Assembly (NCBI GenBank): GCA_016930875.1
Contig: JAFGFW010000137.1
Span: 1-64,000, forward strand
Source: Deltaproteobacteria bacterium
GTDB lineage: Bacteria > Desulfobacterota > Desulfobacteria > Desulfobacterales > C00003060
Length of the DNA stretch: 64,000 nt
Direction of reading: 5' to 3'
In this document: positions 25,609-34,107 of the stretch, one piece after another
Numbering within the stretch: the stretch's first letter is position 1
How the letters are laid out: every line of letters begins with the position of its first letter
Made by a program: the position numbers and the translations under genes
Notes under the pieces: model-generated
Seen by the model: only the letters and a program-made list of their open reading frames with translations
Told to the model about the DNA's origin: nothing
Database searches by the model: none

Positions 25609-27273
25609 ATGTCAATGGAACTTCGAATGTTGTTGGCTATCGTTTTGTCGTTCTTGCTGTTCTTTGTTTATCAGGTGTTCTTTGCGAAGGAGGTTCCGGT
25701 ACGCGAGCAGGAACCATCCAGAAAGGAAGAAACGGCAAAGCAACTCATCCCTGCAGAGGATGAGCGGGTACGGGTTTTGGGAGAAAAGCCTCCGGTTGAG
25801 GAAGGTGTCATCTCGAAGAAGCAGCGCCCCGGGCGGACGATTACCGTGTCGACAGGGCTCTATGTGGCAGAGCTTGTCGAACGCGGGGGATCATTCAAGG
25901 ATTTTAGGCTTAGGAAGTACAAAGAAACCCTGGCGCCCGATGCCCCAATGAAGCAACTGATTCAATTGCCTGGTGACCAGGGATTTACACCGGTGGTTTC
26001 GTTCCAGGGTAAGGCTTTGGAGGGATTAGGGCATGCGGTTTTCGAGGCAACAAGCAATGCCGATGCCATAAATGCTGCTGAGGCAAGCAAGGACGTAAGC
26101 TTTACGTGGACATCTCGTGACGGCGTTACCATTCTCAAAACGTATTCTTTTATTCCAGACAGTTATGAAGTTGGGTTGGAGGTTAAGGTCCGAAATCTTG
26201 CGTCAAGACCCATTGAGGACAAGCTGAGCCTTTCTTTGCGAAACAACCTCAAGGAGATAGGGGCTTCCAGGTATACCTTTTCGGGTCCGGCCGCCTTGAT
26301 CAACGGAGAACTTGAGGAAATCAAGACTAAGAAGATCGCCAGTGAAGGCTCGTACTCTGGCCGCATAGCATGGGTCGCTTGCGAGGACCAGTATTTTGTG
26401 TCGGCAATCATGCCCCAGGATGTTTCAGAAGCGAACATGAGGCTATCCCTGGCATCAGATGAAATCCTTGAGACCACCTACGTGGATCCTGCAGGACCTG
26501 TGGCGTCGCAGACCGAAAGAACCTACCGGTATAAGCTCTACTTCGGTCCTAAGAGCCTTGAAGCCCTGGACCGTGTAGGATCAGAACTTGGCAAAATTCT
26601 CGATTTCGGGTTTTTTGACATAATCGCCAAACCATTGCTCCATGCCATGAATTACATGCATCGCTTAATACCCAGCTACGGGATCGCCATTATTATCATA
26701 ACCATTATTGTCAAGCTCCTCTTCTGGCCGTTAAGCAACAAGAGCTACAAATCCATGAGCCAGATGAAGAGGTTACAGCCCAAAATGAAAGAGATCCGGG
26801 CCAAGTACAAAGATGATAAGAAGATGATGAACCAGGAATTGATGAACCTCTACAAGGTCTATAAGGTAAACCCATTGGGTGGGTGCTTGCCAATGATTTT
26901 CCAGATACCGGTATTCTTTGCATTTTACAAAATGTTGTACCAGGCTATTGAGCTAAGGCACGCCCCGTTCTTTCTGTGGATAAACGATTTGTCGGCGCCC
27001 GATCGCTTGTTTGATTTTGGTTTCAAAATACCGATGATGGCCCCACCCTACGGGATACCGGTCTTGACTATTATTATGGGGGCTTCCATGTTTTTGCAGC
27101 AGAAGATGTCCCCGCCGCCGGGGGACCCAACGCAGGCCAAGATGATGATGTTTATGCCGATCTTTTTTACGTTCATATTCATAAACTTTCCATCAGGGCT
27201 TGTCTTGTACTGGCTGGTAAACAACATTCTCTCAATGGCTCAGCAGTATTATGTCACCAAGAAAATGGCTTGA
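25609..27273 (+). CDS. yidC: Membrane protein insertase YidC
   Basis: A 554-residue Gram-negative type YidC. One N-terminal membrane helix (residues 5-25), a large periplasmic domain to about 330, then the conserved Oxa1-type core with 'GIAIIIITIIVKLLFWPLSNKSYKSMSQMKRLQPKM', 'PVFFAFYKMLYQAIELRHAPFFLWINDLSAPD' and the final helices. The Arg of the hydrophilic groove is in the 'KLLFWP…' region only in related forms; here a Lys lies near. It inserts and folds inner-membrane proteins, alone or with SecYEG. GGGGGAAAC precedes the ATG. Confidence 0.97.
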   Translation: MSMELRMLLAIVLSFLLFFVYQVFFAKEVPVREQEPSRKEETAKQLIPAEDERVRVLGEKPPVEEGVISKKQRPGRTITVSTGLYVAELVERGGSFKDFRLRKYKETLAPDAPMKQLIQLPGDQGFTPVVSFQGKALEGLGHAVFEATSNADAINAAEASKDVSFTWTSRDGVTILKTYSFIPDSYEVGLEVKVRNLASRPIEDKLSLSLRNNLKEIGASRYTFSGPAALINGELEEIKTKKIASEGSYSGRIAWVACEDQYFVSAIMPQDVSEANMRLSLASDEILETTYVDPAGPVASQTERTYRYKLYFGPKSLEALDRVGSELGKILDFGFFDIIAKPLLHAMNYMHRLIPSYGIAIIIITIIVKLLFWPLSNKSYKSMSQMKRLQPKMKEIRAKYKDDKKMMNQELMNLYKVYKVNPLGGCLPMIFQIPVFFAFYKMLYQAIELRHAPFFLWINDLSAPDRLFDFGFKIPMMAPPYGIPVLTIIMGASMFLQQKMSPPPGDPTQAKMMMFMPIFFTFIFINFPSGLVLYWLVNNILSMAQQYYVTKKMA

Positions 27274-27287
27274 TAACGGAGGGCTTT

Positions 27288-28043
27288 ATGGAGTCTGAAT
27301 ATGAGTTTGAGGGCAAGACCAAAGAAGAAGCTGTAAGAAAGGCATGTGAAAAACTGGGGCTCCCGGAGGATCAACTTGAAATAGATGTGATTTCTTATGG
27401 TTCTACCGGAATATTCGGGCTGGTTGGTGTAAAAAAGGCGAGAATAAAGGTTGTCGTGCCCCAAGAGGCACATGTCGAAATCGAAGAACCGTCAAGAGCA
27501 CAGGAGCATGTCGAGGAACGCTCAAGAGCGGAAGAGTATGTCGAGGAACCGTCGCGAGCTGAGGAGCACGTGGACGTGGCTGAGGTGGCGAGGAACACCC
27601 TGGAGAAAATCGTTTCATTCATAGTTGAGGATGCCACTGTCACGGTAGAGGCTAATGCTGAGAGAATGAAGCTGACTGTGGAAGGAGGCAATTCGGCAAT
27701 CCTTATCGGAAAACACGGCAGGACCCTCGACGCTCTGCAGTACATTGTTCAAAAGGTTGTGCATAAGGAGAAGAAAACCAGAATGCGTATCTCCGTCGAT
27801 GTGGAAGGGTATCGCGACAGGAGAAAGACATCATTGACACAGCTCGCTTTGCGTTTGGGGGAAAAGGTCAAGCGGTCTGGAAAACCCGCCACCATCAACC
27901 CAATGAATGCCTACGACAGAAGAATTGTCCATGTTGCCCTAAAAGACGAGACCGAGATTCGGACCCAGAGTATGGGTACAGGATTACTCAGAAAGCTGGT
28001 CATCTACCCGCAGAGAAAGCAGAGACAACGCCCATCAGCGTAG
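27288..28043 (+). CDS. jag: Jag / SpoIIIJ-associated RNA-binding protein (Jag-N, KH, R3H)
   Basis: A 251-residue protein: an N-terminal Jag-N domain (…EFEGKTKEEAVRKACEKLGL and YGSTGIFGLVGVKKARI), then a spacer of loose repeats of 'EEPSRAEEHV' (about residues 66-97), then a KH domain ('GKHGRTLDALQYIVQKVVHK') and the R3H part with 'RKTSLTQLALRLGEKVKRSGKP'. It binds RNA and acts at the membrane with YidC in other bacteria. The ATG at 27288 has GGAGGG in front. The three-copy acidic repeat in the linker is variable between species and unlike the conserved domains. Confidence 0.93.
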   Translation: MESEYEFEGKTKEEAVRKACEKLGLPEDQLEIDVISYGSTGIFGLVGVKKARIKVVVPQEAHVEIEEPSRAQEHVEERSRAEEYVEEPSRAEEHVDVAEVARNTLEKIVSFIVEDATVTVEANAERMKLTVEGGNSAILIGKHGRTLDALQYIVQKVVHKEKKTRMRISVDVEGYRDRRKTSLTQLALRLGEKVKRSGKPATINPMNAYDRRIVHVALKDETEIRTQSMGTGLLRKLVIYPQRKQRQRPSA

Positions 28044-28478
28044 TTTATTCGCCTTCGCCGGAATACCCTGCAGCGCACCGTCGCCCAAGCTATGGCGCGT
28101 CGGCGACTTGCTGCGGGGATGACACGCGGCGCAAGCGCCTGCGCTGCGCGAAGGCAAGGCGAACTACGGCGAAATTCCGCTTTGATACCTTGCAGCCTGC
28201 TGCAGGGAGCTTCATTGGGTTCTGAAAAACCCCGTCCTCCGGGCGGGGTCGCCGGCTTCGCCAGCCTACTCCGCCGAAGTGGCAACGGCTACGAAGGCCG
28301 GGAAGCAGCCTTGGCTACGAGCTCAAAGAGTCAATTGGCTCTGCCTTGATGGTATGTCCCGGAGTAATGGAGTATTGGAATTCCAAGAAGCCAAATCCAC
28401 TCTGGGGATAACCAAAACCAGGGCATCTGTGCCCGGATTTTTGCTACTGGTGAACTCCGTGAAAAATCATGTAATCTC
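28044..28478. repeat. Repeat-rich, highly structured intergenic region
   Basis: This interval between jag and mnmE is full of inverted repeats. CCCTGCAGC at 28068-28076 pairs with GCTGCAGGG at 28199-28207, with strings around TTCGCCGGAAT also inverted. A hairpin of CCCCGTCC-tcc-GGGCGGGG lies at 28230-28248. Directly after it, 28247-28320 (starting GGTCGCCG..) is a 74-base unit repeated near the window end (63258-63331) with three differences. No protein is encoded. It is probably a cluster of small mobile palindromic repeats. Confidence 0.65.
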
Positions 28479-29858
28479 ATGGATGTCGATACCATAGCTG
28501 CCGTTGCGACACCTCCCGGCACCGGTGGGATCGGTATCGTCAAGATTTCCGGACCAAGGGCCACATCCTTGGTCCTTCCCCTCCTTCGGCCACGCAGAGA
28601 TCCTTCGCGCCTGAAATCTCACCACCTGTACCACGGGTACGTCATTGATCCAGAGACCGAAAAAGCGGTCGATGAAGTGCTCTACACCGTTATGAAGGCC
28701 CCCCGCACATACACCAGGGAGGACGTGGTGGAAATCCAGGCCCATGGGAGCAGGTACGGACTCTATTCAATCCTGGAGTTGGTGTTAAAGCAAGGAATCC
28801 GTATGGCAGAACCAGGGGAGTTTACCAAACGCGCCTTCCTGAATGGTCGCATTGATCTGACAGAGGCCGAGGCGGTAGTTGAGTTAATCTCCGCGCAAAC
28901 CAAGGAGGGTGTTGATTTGGCTTCCCGGCAGTTGAAGGGCCATCTGCACGGGGCCATAGAAGCGATTCAGAAGCCCATCGAGACCATGCTGGTAGAAGTC
29001 GAGGCGGCCATTGATTTTCCAGAGGACTTGGAAGAGATCATCCAGCCAGAGGCTTTTGCCCGAAGGACGGATCAGGAGGTGATAGGTCCCCTGGAGGAAC
29101 TCCTGGCTCATTACGAGGAGGGACATGTCTACCGGGAGGGGATTTCGGCCATCATAATTGGACGTCCCAATGTTGGAAAGTCGAGCTTGATGAATCGACT
29201 TCTTAAAAAAGAACGTTCGATTGTCACGACCACTCCGGGAACCACGCGTGATTTTATCGAAGAGACGGTCAACATCAAAGGTATCCCCTTGAGACTCATA
29301 GACACGGCAGGTCTTCACCATACGGATGATGCCCTTGAAGCCATGGGGATCCGGTTCACAAGAGAGCGACTGGACGAAGCGGATATTGTGCTTTTTATGG
29401 TGGATTGCAGTGTGGCAGTGACCCCAGAAGATCTAAAGATCCATCAACTGGTCAAGGACCGCAAGGCTATTTTGGTGGTCAACAAAACCGACCTAAAACC
29501 TCACAGGCCCGTACCGGAGATAATCAAACAGTTTCCTGGACTCCCGCAGGTTGAGGTATCGGCCTTGTACAATGAGGGGCTTGAAGAATTGAAGACTGCT
29601 GTTTTTTCGGTCGTGATGAAACAAAGACGGCCTCCTGAGCTTCCCCGTATCGTTCCGAATCTTCGCCACAAGCTGGCTATTGAGAAGGCATTGACCGCCT
29701 CAAAGACTGCCGCAGGTGGTTTTAGAAGCGGACAACCTGCCGAGATTGTGGCTATCGACCTAAAAGAGGCGCTTGACGCCCTTGGTGAAGTCATCGGCAT
29801 GACCACCACAGAGGACATCTTGGATCAGATCTTCAATAGATTTTGCATAGGTAAGTGA
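28479..29858 (+). CDS. mnmE: tRNA uridine-5-carboxymethylaminomethyl modification GTPase MnmE
   Basis: A 459-residue protein with an N-terminal folate-binding domain (PPGTGGIGIVKISG), a helical region and an inserted G domain with GRPNVGKS (G1, about residue 228), 'DTAG' (G3) and 'NKTD' (G4). The C-terminus ends FCIGK, the CxGK motif found in all MnmE. With MnmG it modifies wobble uridine in several tRNAs. MnmG is not in the window. There is no strong ribosome-binding site before the ATG at 28479. A double hairpin terminator follows. Confidence 0.97.
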   Translation: MDVDTIAAVATPPGTGGIGIVKISGPRATSLVLPLLRPRRDPSRLKSHHLYHGYVIDPETEKAVDEVLYTVMKAPRTYTREDVVEIQAHGSRYGLYSILELVLKQGIRMAEPGEFTKRAFLNGRIDLTEAEAVVELISAQTKEGVDLASRQLKGHLHGAIEAIQKPIETMLVEVEAAIDFPEDLEEIIQPEAFARRTDQEVIGPLEELLAHYEEGHVYREGISAIIIGRPNVGKSSLMNRLLKKERSIVTTTPGTTRDFIEETVNIKGIPLRLIDTAGLHHTDDALEAMGIRFTRERLDEADIVLFMVDCSVAVTPEDLKIHQLVKDRKAILVVNKTDLKPHRPVPEIIKQFPGLPQVEVSALYNEGLEELKTAVFSVVMKQRRPPELPRIVPNLRHKLAIEKALTASKTAAGGFRSGQPAEIVAIDLKEALDALGEVIGMTTTEDILDQIFNRFCIGK

Positions 29859-29865
29859 TCAAAAG

Positions 29866-29892
29866 GCATCAAATCGCTTTGCGATTTGATGC
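29866..29892 (+). terminator. Perfect 12-bp hairpin after mnmE
   Basis: GCATCAAATCGC-ttt-GCGATTTGATGC lies seven bases past the mnmE stop. It has no direct T-run but a second hairpin with a T-run follows. Confidence 0.65.
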
Positions 29893-29894
29893 TA

Positions 29895-29915
29895 GGAAAA
29901 AGATTTCCCTTTTTT
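29895..29915 (+). terminator. Rho-independent terminator after mnmE
   Basis: GGAAA-aaga-TTTCC followed by CTTTTTT. A short stem with a clear T-run, stacked on the preceding hairpin. Confidence 0.6.
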
Positions 29916-30137
29916 CGTCTCACATGTGGTATTTATTGGGCTCAGGTGGTATTTTTTTTCTCAAGATGTAACCTAAGTTACCCAATTGCTCGGGTCCACT
30001 AGTCAGGCCTGACCATCCTAACTAGCTGAAGACACAAGATATAATTCAATGAAGTGGTAACTGGCACTAAGGTTGCTAGTTGTGAAGGTGAACATCGCAT
30101 GTGAGGCTATTCTGAAGGAAGGGAGGAGGAAAGCCAT

Positions 30138-30575
30138 ATGACGAGTGAAATAATCAAATTTACGGAAAAAACCATTACCTTATGTGCCGATTCTCCAAAG
30201 AGTGTGGGAACGGAAATAGACCTTTTGGTAAAACTGCCTGAAGGTATGATTCTAAGATCTTTTCCTCTTGAAGGGACCATTACCAGTTGTGAGTTGGTAA
30301 GCAATAACGGATCAAGTTGTTATGTGCTGGAAATGAAGATTGGCGACGTCTCACCGCTGAACGAAAAGATACTGGAGGCCTATAAGGACTACCTTGAAAG
30401 AAAAGAGATACTAGATGAAATAAAAATAGATTTTGTAGCCTTAAAGGAAGTCTTTGAAGGTTTTGCAGAAAAACTCCGACAACTGCGAATGGCCGCAGAA
30501 GAGGCGAGGAACAATGTAAAAGGAACATTAGAGCTCCTGAGGAGAACCAGCGGAGGGAAAACCACTATCCACTAG
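30138..30575 (+). CDS. PilZ-like protein with helical C-terminus
   Basis: A 145-residue soluble protein. The first ~85 residues look like a PilZ-type barrel lacking the RxxxR start: 'TEIDLLVKLPEGMILRSFPLEGTITSCELVSNNGS..YVLEMKIGDVSP'. The remainder is a charged coiled-coil helix. GGGAGGAGGAAAG precedes the ATG. Without the Arg motif, c-di-GMP binding is unlikely, so this may be a non-canonical PilZ domain used for protein contacts. Its neighbours (a TetR regulator and envelope/lipid genes) do not fix a role. Confidence 0.55.
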   Translation: MTSEIIKFTEKTITLCADSPKSVGTEIDLLVKLPEGMILRSFPLEGTITSCELVSNNGSSCYVLEMKIGDVSPLNEKILEAYKDYLERKEILDEIKIDFVALKEVFEGFAEKLRQLRMAAEEARNNVKGTLELLRRTSGGKTTIH

Positions 30576-30728
30576 TGCCCCGTCCAGAAAACTCTGCACC
30601 CTGAAATGGCAAAACGAAATACCTCACAAGTTCACAACTTGACATCCTTGTGACCTTCCCACTTTAACATACCGAGCCACCCGCTGATTTTGGCGACCTT
30701 TCTTGGATACGTTTTTTGCGAATCATCC

Positions 30729-30757
30729 TTGACAAACTGTTCTTTTGGGACTATTTT
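30729..30757 (+). promoter_or_regulatory. Promoter of the TetR regulator gene
   Basis: TTGACA at 30729-30734, a 17-base spacer and TATTTT at 30752-30757, about 50 bases before the start at 30808. Confidence 0.65.
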
Positions 30758-30807
30758 AGACTTCAAAACGATATTAGTTTAAATATACAGATTCAAAAGG
30801 AGAGGGG

Positions 30808-31395
30808 ATGAAAGAGGAAAAGGTGGAATCAATACTCGATACTGCCAAGAAGATGTTTGGCCGGTATGGTCTTCAGAAAACCACCTTGGACGAAATAGCG
30901 CGCATGGCCCGGGTTGCCAAGGCGACCATATACAACTACTTCGGGAGTAAAGATCAGGTCTATCTAGAGGTGCTTCGCCGGGAAATTGATGATGTGATCA
31001 AGAAAGAGTCAGCCTCTGTTGACAAGGTGGTATCCCCTGCGGACAAACTCCGGACCCTTGCACGAGCAAAGTTCCGTCACATGAAGGAGGCGATCAACAT
31101 CCTCAATCTCGACAGGGAAGGGATCGATAGGCTGTTGCCGAAAACCGCGGCAATACGCGATAGCCTTTTTGAAAGGGAAGTTGAAATTATTCACTCTATT
31201 CTCAATCGTGGTGTAAAAGAAGGAGTTTTTAGAGTCAGAGACGTTTTGTTGGCAGCCCAGGCCATTGGTTACGCCATGAAGGGGTTTGAGTTAAACTGGC
31301 TGGTACTGGAGAGCGACAAACAGATAGAAGATTATTTGGACGGGCTAAACGAGATCATCTTCAAGGGGATACTGGTTGAAAGACCAGTAGAATGA
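30808..31395 (+). CDS. TetR-family transcriptional regulator
   Basis: A 195-residue protein. The N-terminal helix-turn-helix reads 'TLDEIARMARVAKATIYNYFGSKDQVYLEVL' (about residues 26-56), typical of TetR/AcrR proteins. The C-terminal ligand-binding domain is helical without recognisable ligand residues. AGGAGAGGGG stands before the ATG. It is followed after 130 bases by the Ala/Lys-rich helical protein, which it may control; the ligand is unknown. The operator has not been found. Confidence 0.88.
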   Translation: MKEEKVESILDTAKKMFGRYGLQKTTLDEIARMARVAKATIYNYFGSKDQVYLEVLRREIDDVIKKESASVDKVVSPADKLRTLARAKFRHMKEAINILNLDREGIDRLLPKTAAIRDSLFEREVEIIHSILNRGVKEGVFRVRDVLLAAQAIGYAMKGFELNWLVLESDKQIEDYLDGLNEIIFKGILVERPVE

Positions 31396-31528
31396 CTGTG
31401 TTTGACGATTTCGTTAGCCCGTTGCTCTTTTTTCGGTTCTCGATTTCAGGATTATTGTTCCGTCTGGGTGTTGTCCGGACGGACTTAATCGGCCAACCGG
31501 CTCAACCATTAGAAAGGAGGTACAAACC

Positions 31529-32671
31529 ATGTCAGAACATCAGGTGAAAAATCGCATACTTGAGGAGTTGAAGAAGGCAAAAGAAACCGGGCAGATCACC
31601 ACAGAAAAGGTGCGCGAGATTGTGAAAGAAGCGGTGTCGGCTGCTGTGGCCAAAACGAAGGGTGAGGAGCTTCGTCCTGTAGTTAAGGATGCTGTAGCTG
31701 CTGCTGTGGATGGTTTGAAGGATGCCGGAGCGGATGCAAAAGAGACCGTGGAAGGGGTTGTAGAAGGCGCCATTGCCGGTACTCGCAGCCACGGGGATCA
31801 GGCGATTGAGGCCACCAGGGAGGAACTCCGGAAACTCGAGAAACGAATCGAGGATGAGAAGCACAGTTTGGCACAACGTGTCAGGGAAGGCCTGGAAGGG
31901 GCAAAAGAGGCAGGTGCCACCCTCTCCGACGAGGTTAAGGAACGGGTGGAATCCGCTGTAACCGATGTCAAACTGAAAAGCACGGAACTACTAGGTTTGA
32001 CCGAACAGACTGTCAAAGAAGCAGTCAAGCAGGCTATTGAGTCCGCCAAAGATGTAAAAGAAACCGTGGTACACATTACCAGCGATGCCACTGAAAAGGC
32101 CCTAAAAGAAGGCCACGTGACCGCCGACAGGGTGAAGAAAATCGCCGACAAGGTCATGTCCGGTGCAGTGGAGGCCGCCGAGGAAGCCGGCAAGGCGGTT
32201 AAGGACGTTTCCGTTGGCGCTTTTGAGGGGGTTCAGAAAGGGATCGCATCAGGAGTAGAATCTGCAGGGGATAAGGTAAAGGCATTTGTCCGCGAGGATA
32301 TTGCTAGGACAAAGAAAGACTTTGAGGCAATCGAGGACCTTTTCATAGAGGCTACCCGCAAAGTGGCAAGTCGTTCCGGAGAAGTGGCAAGGGGTGCGTT
32401 AAATGACCTTGCCGATCGGGCCAAGAAAACAACCTCTGTCTTGAGAGAAAAGACTCGCCATGCTGCGGGAGCCGTTGCTGAAAGAGTGAAGCAAGCCGGG
32501 AAAGATACGGCCAGAGCGACTGCGGAAGCTGCCGGCCAGGCGGCCAATGTCATGGCCGAAGAGGCCAAAGAACTCGGGAAAAGGTCCGTGGATATGGCCA
32601 AAGGGGCCATCTTGGGGCTGTGGAAAGGGGCAAAGGATGCCTTAGAGAAGCGGAGGAGCAAGGAGGAGTAA
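31529..32671 (+). CDS. Ala/Lys/Glu-rich amphipathic helical (LEA/apolipoprotein-like) protein
   Basis: A 380-residue protein of almost only helix-forming residues with many repeats of the type 'AVxxAxEEAGKAVKDV' and 'KETVxxxVEGA'. It has no Cys, one Trp near the C-terminus, few Pro, no signal peptide and no long membrane segment. The repeats have an 11-residue-like amphipathic periodicity, as in LEA proteins, apolipoproteins and phasins, which coat lipid or polymer surfaces or protect proteins under drying. AAAGGAGG precedes the ATG with ideal spacing. It follows the TetR gene and is upstream of phasin-like and UbiB-like genes. Function is not known; lipid-surface binding is inference. Confidence 0.65.
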   Translation: MSEHQVKNRILEELKKAKETGQITTEKVREIVKEAVSAAVAKTKGEELRPVVKDAVAAAVDGLKDAGADAKETVEGVVEGAIAGTRSHGDQAIEATREELRKLEKRIEDEKHSLAQRVREGLEGAKEAGATLSDEVKERVESAVTDVKLKSTELLGLTEQTVKEAVKQAIESAKDVKETVVHITSDATEKALKEGHVTADRVKKIADKVMSGAVEAAEEAGKAVKDVSVGAFEGVQKGIASGVESAGDKVKAFVREDIARTKKDFEAIEDLFIEATRKVASRSGEVARGALNDLADRAKKTTSVLREKTRHAAGAVAERVKQAGKDTARATAEAAGQAANVMAEEAKELGKRSVDMAKGAILGLWKGAKDALEKRRSKEE

Positions 32672-32706
32672 ATGGTAAGGGCTACACCTCCATTGGGACA
32701 AACTAT

Positions 32707-32916
32707 ATGACAAAAAATACGAAGACCACTAGAAAGCCAAGGATAGGTTTGGCGTTGGGAAGTGGAGCAAATCAACAAGTTGTTAGAAAAATGATGTAGC
32801 CTCTGTTTAGGGAGGAAAACCGGCCAACATTGGATGCCCTGGCCGCAGGGTCGGAGGAAAAAGAAGTCCTGTTCGGAGAAGAGGTAAGTGCAATTGTTGA
32901 GAAGTCTTCAACCTAA
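32707..32916 (+). pseudogene. Fused fragments of a patatin-like gene and an FtsH-like C-terminus
   Basis: Starting at the ATG 32707 the frame reads MTKNTKTTRKPRIGLALGSGAN, the N-terminal glycine-rich turn of patatin-like phospholipases, then runs to a TAG at 32797-32799. In the same frame it continues as REENRPTLDALAAGSEEKEVLFGEEV, resembling the last residues of FtsH (…LxALAxxLLEKExLxGEEV). Each is only 20-35 residues, so these are truncated copies joined by deletion. Identification is by short motif and is moderate. Confidence 0.45.
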
Positions 32917-32949
32917 AATCAGTTGGCTCGCGACTATTGAAAGCAGGGC

Positions 32950-33096
32950 AACCATTTTTGATTTCATCAAAAAAGCCATGTTGACAGGGGTGGGGCTGTC
33001 CGCTATGAGTAAAAACAAGGGCAAGGAACTGATCAGGAGGTGAGGCACATCGTTGAACGGGAGCTTGGTGGAGGACCTGAGGACATGTTTCAGTGG
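32950..33096 (+). pseudogene. Degenerate duplicate of the phasin-like and ubiB-like gene starts
   Basis: A frame ending at about 33043 reads TIFDFIKKAMLTGVGLSAMSKNKGKEL, a copy of the start of the intact phasin-like protein (MFDSLKKTMLTGVGLAGLAKDK). From 33040 the sequence gives RHIVERELGGGPEDMF, a copy of the UbiB segment KQIVEGELGGAIEDVF. In the intact locus those two stand in the same order about 0.8 kb to 1.4 kb downstream. This is a decayed, deleted duplicate of that pair. Confidence 0.6.
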
Positions 33097-33138
33097 CAAA
33101 ATAGAATAGATCAATGCCAATGGAAGGAGATGGACAGA

Positions 33139-33708
33139 ATGAGAAAGATAATAGTCATACTCGTATTACCATTGTTGCTTACCGTGTTTTTTCCAGATGT
33201 ATCATTTTCAGAAAGTGAGATAACAAGAGGTTTGAACGATCCGGATAGATTACAGATACAACATATCAAAAATGAATTAAGGCACAGCATAAAAACCTTG
33301 TCCGGCATAAAGGAGGACCTAAGGCCAATATATACTGCTATGGGGGCCCATGAATCTAAGGAGCGCTTCTTTGTAATGCATTGCCGTGAGAACATTGAAA
33401 ACATAGAGAGAATATACGCCTATCTTGAGAATGAACTGGAAGGTGTCTTGACGACAAGAGAAAACAGGATATCGTATTATCGTTATCTAAAGGAATATGA
33501 AGTTGAACAGATGAAAGGGCTTGCAAATTCATATCTTGACAGTTTGCGGAGAGACTCCACTCAGATATCCGGCAAGGCAGCTTTACGGCTCATTGATCAA
33601 GCAACACAAACCATAAGCTCATCATCAGAGTTAATAGATAAGGCTATTGAAATCGTGCAAAAACATGGCGAACGGAAACATGGCGAACACACGCACGTAG
33701 AAACATAA
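33139..33708 (+). CDS. Exported helical protein of unknown function
   Basis: A 189-residue protein with a clear signal peptide (MRKIIVILVLPLLLTVFFPDVSFS) and a mature part predicted wholly helical, rich in Glu, Arg, Asn and Ile, ending with a His-rich tail (KHGERKHGEHTHVET). AAGGAG nine bases before the ATG at 33139 decides the start; the frame is open upstream only through the decayed ubiB copy. I do not recognise the family. The His-rich tail might bind metal. It probably acts in the periplasm. Confidence 0.6.
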   Translation: MRKIIVILVLPLLLTVFFPDVSFSESEITRGLNDPDRLQIQHIKNELRHSIKTLSGIKEDLRPIYTAMGAHESKERFFVMHCRENIENIERIYAYLENELEGVLTTRENRISYYRYLKEYEVEQMKGLANSYLDSLRRDSTQISGKAALRLIDQATQTISSSSELIDKAIEIVQKHGERKHGEHTHVET

Positions 33709-33795
33709 AGAAAAGGTTGCAAAAAAAGATGCGTCCTGAAATGTCTGGCCCGTTTTTGTGTCATCCAGGAACAACTCATTGAAGGGGAGAGAACG

Positions 33796-34107
33796 ATGTT
33801 TGATTCGCTTAAGAAGACCATGCTGACAGGGGTAGGGTTGGCCGGTTTGGCCAAGGACAAGATCGAAAAATTGGCCAGGGAGCTGGCAAAAAAGGGAAAG
33901 CTTTCGGAAGAAGAGGGGAAGAAAATAGTCGATGACCTTTCGAAGAAATCAGAGAAGGCGAAGAAGGATCTGGAGGCGCAGATAGAAAAGGTAGTAAAGA
34001 ATACCATGAAGAAGATGAATCTTGCCACCAGAGAAGATATCCTCAAGCTCACGGAACGTATAAAGAAACTTGATCAGGCCTTGAAAGAGAAAGGCTCGCA
34101 GGACTAG
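33796..34107 (+). CDS. Phasin-like coiled-coil protein
   Basis: A 103-residue protein beginning MFDSLKKTMLTGVGLAGLAKDKIEKLA and continuing as a lysine/glutamate-rich coiled coil. The pattern (short hydrophobic segment with GVGL, then coiled coil, then '(K/T)LTERIKKLDQAL') is that of small phasin-family/PhaI-like proteins, which in other bacteria coat polyhydroxyalkanoate granules. No PHA synthase is present here, so a granule is not implied; membrane association is another possibility. GGGGAGAG precedes the ATG. The stop touches the start of the UbiB-like gene (34108), so the two are surely cotranslated. Confidence 0.65.
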   Translation: MFDSLKKTMLTGVGLAGLAKDKIEKLARELAKKGKLSEEEGKKIVDDLSKKSEKAKKDLEAQIEKVVKNTMKKMNLATREDILKLTERIKKLDQALKEKGSQD

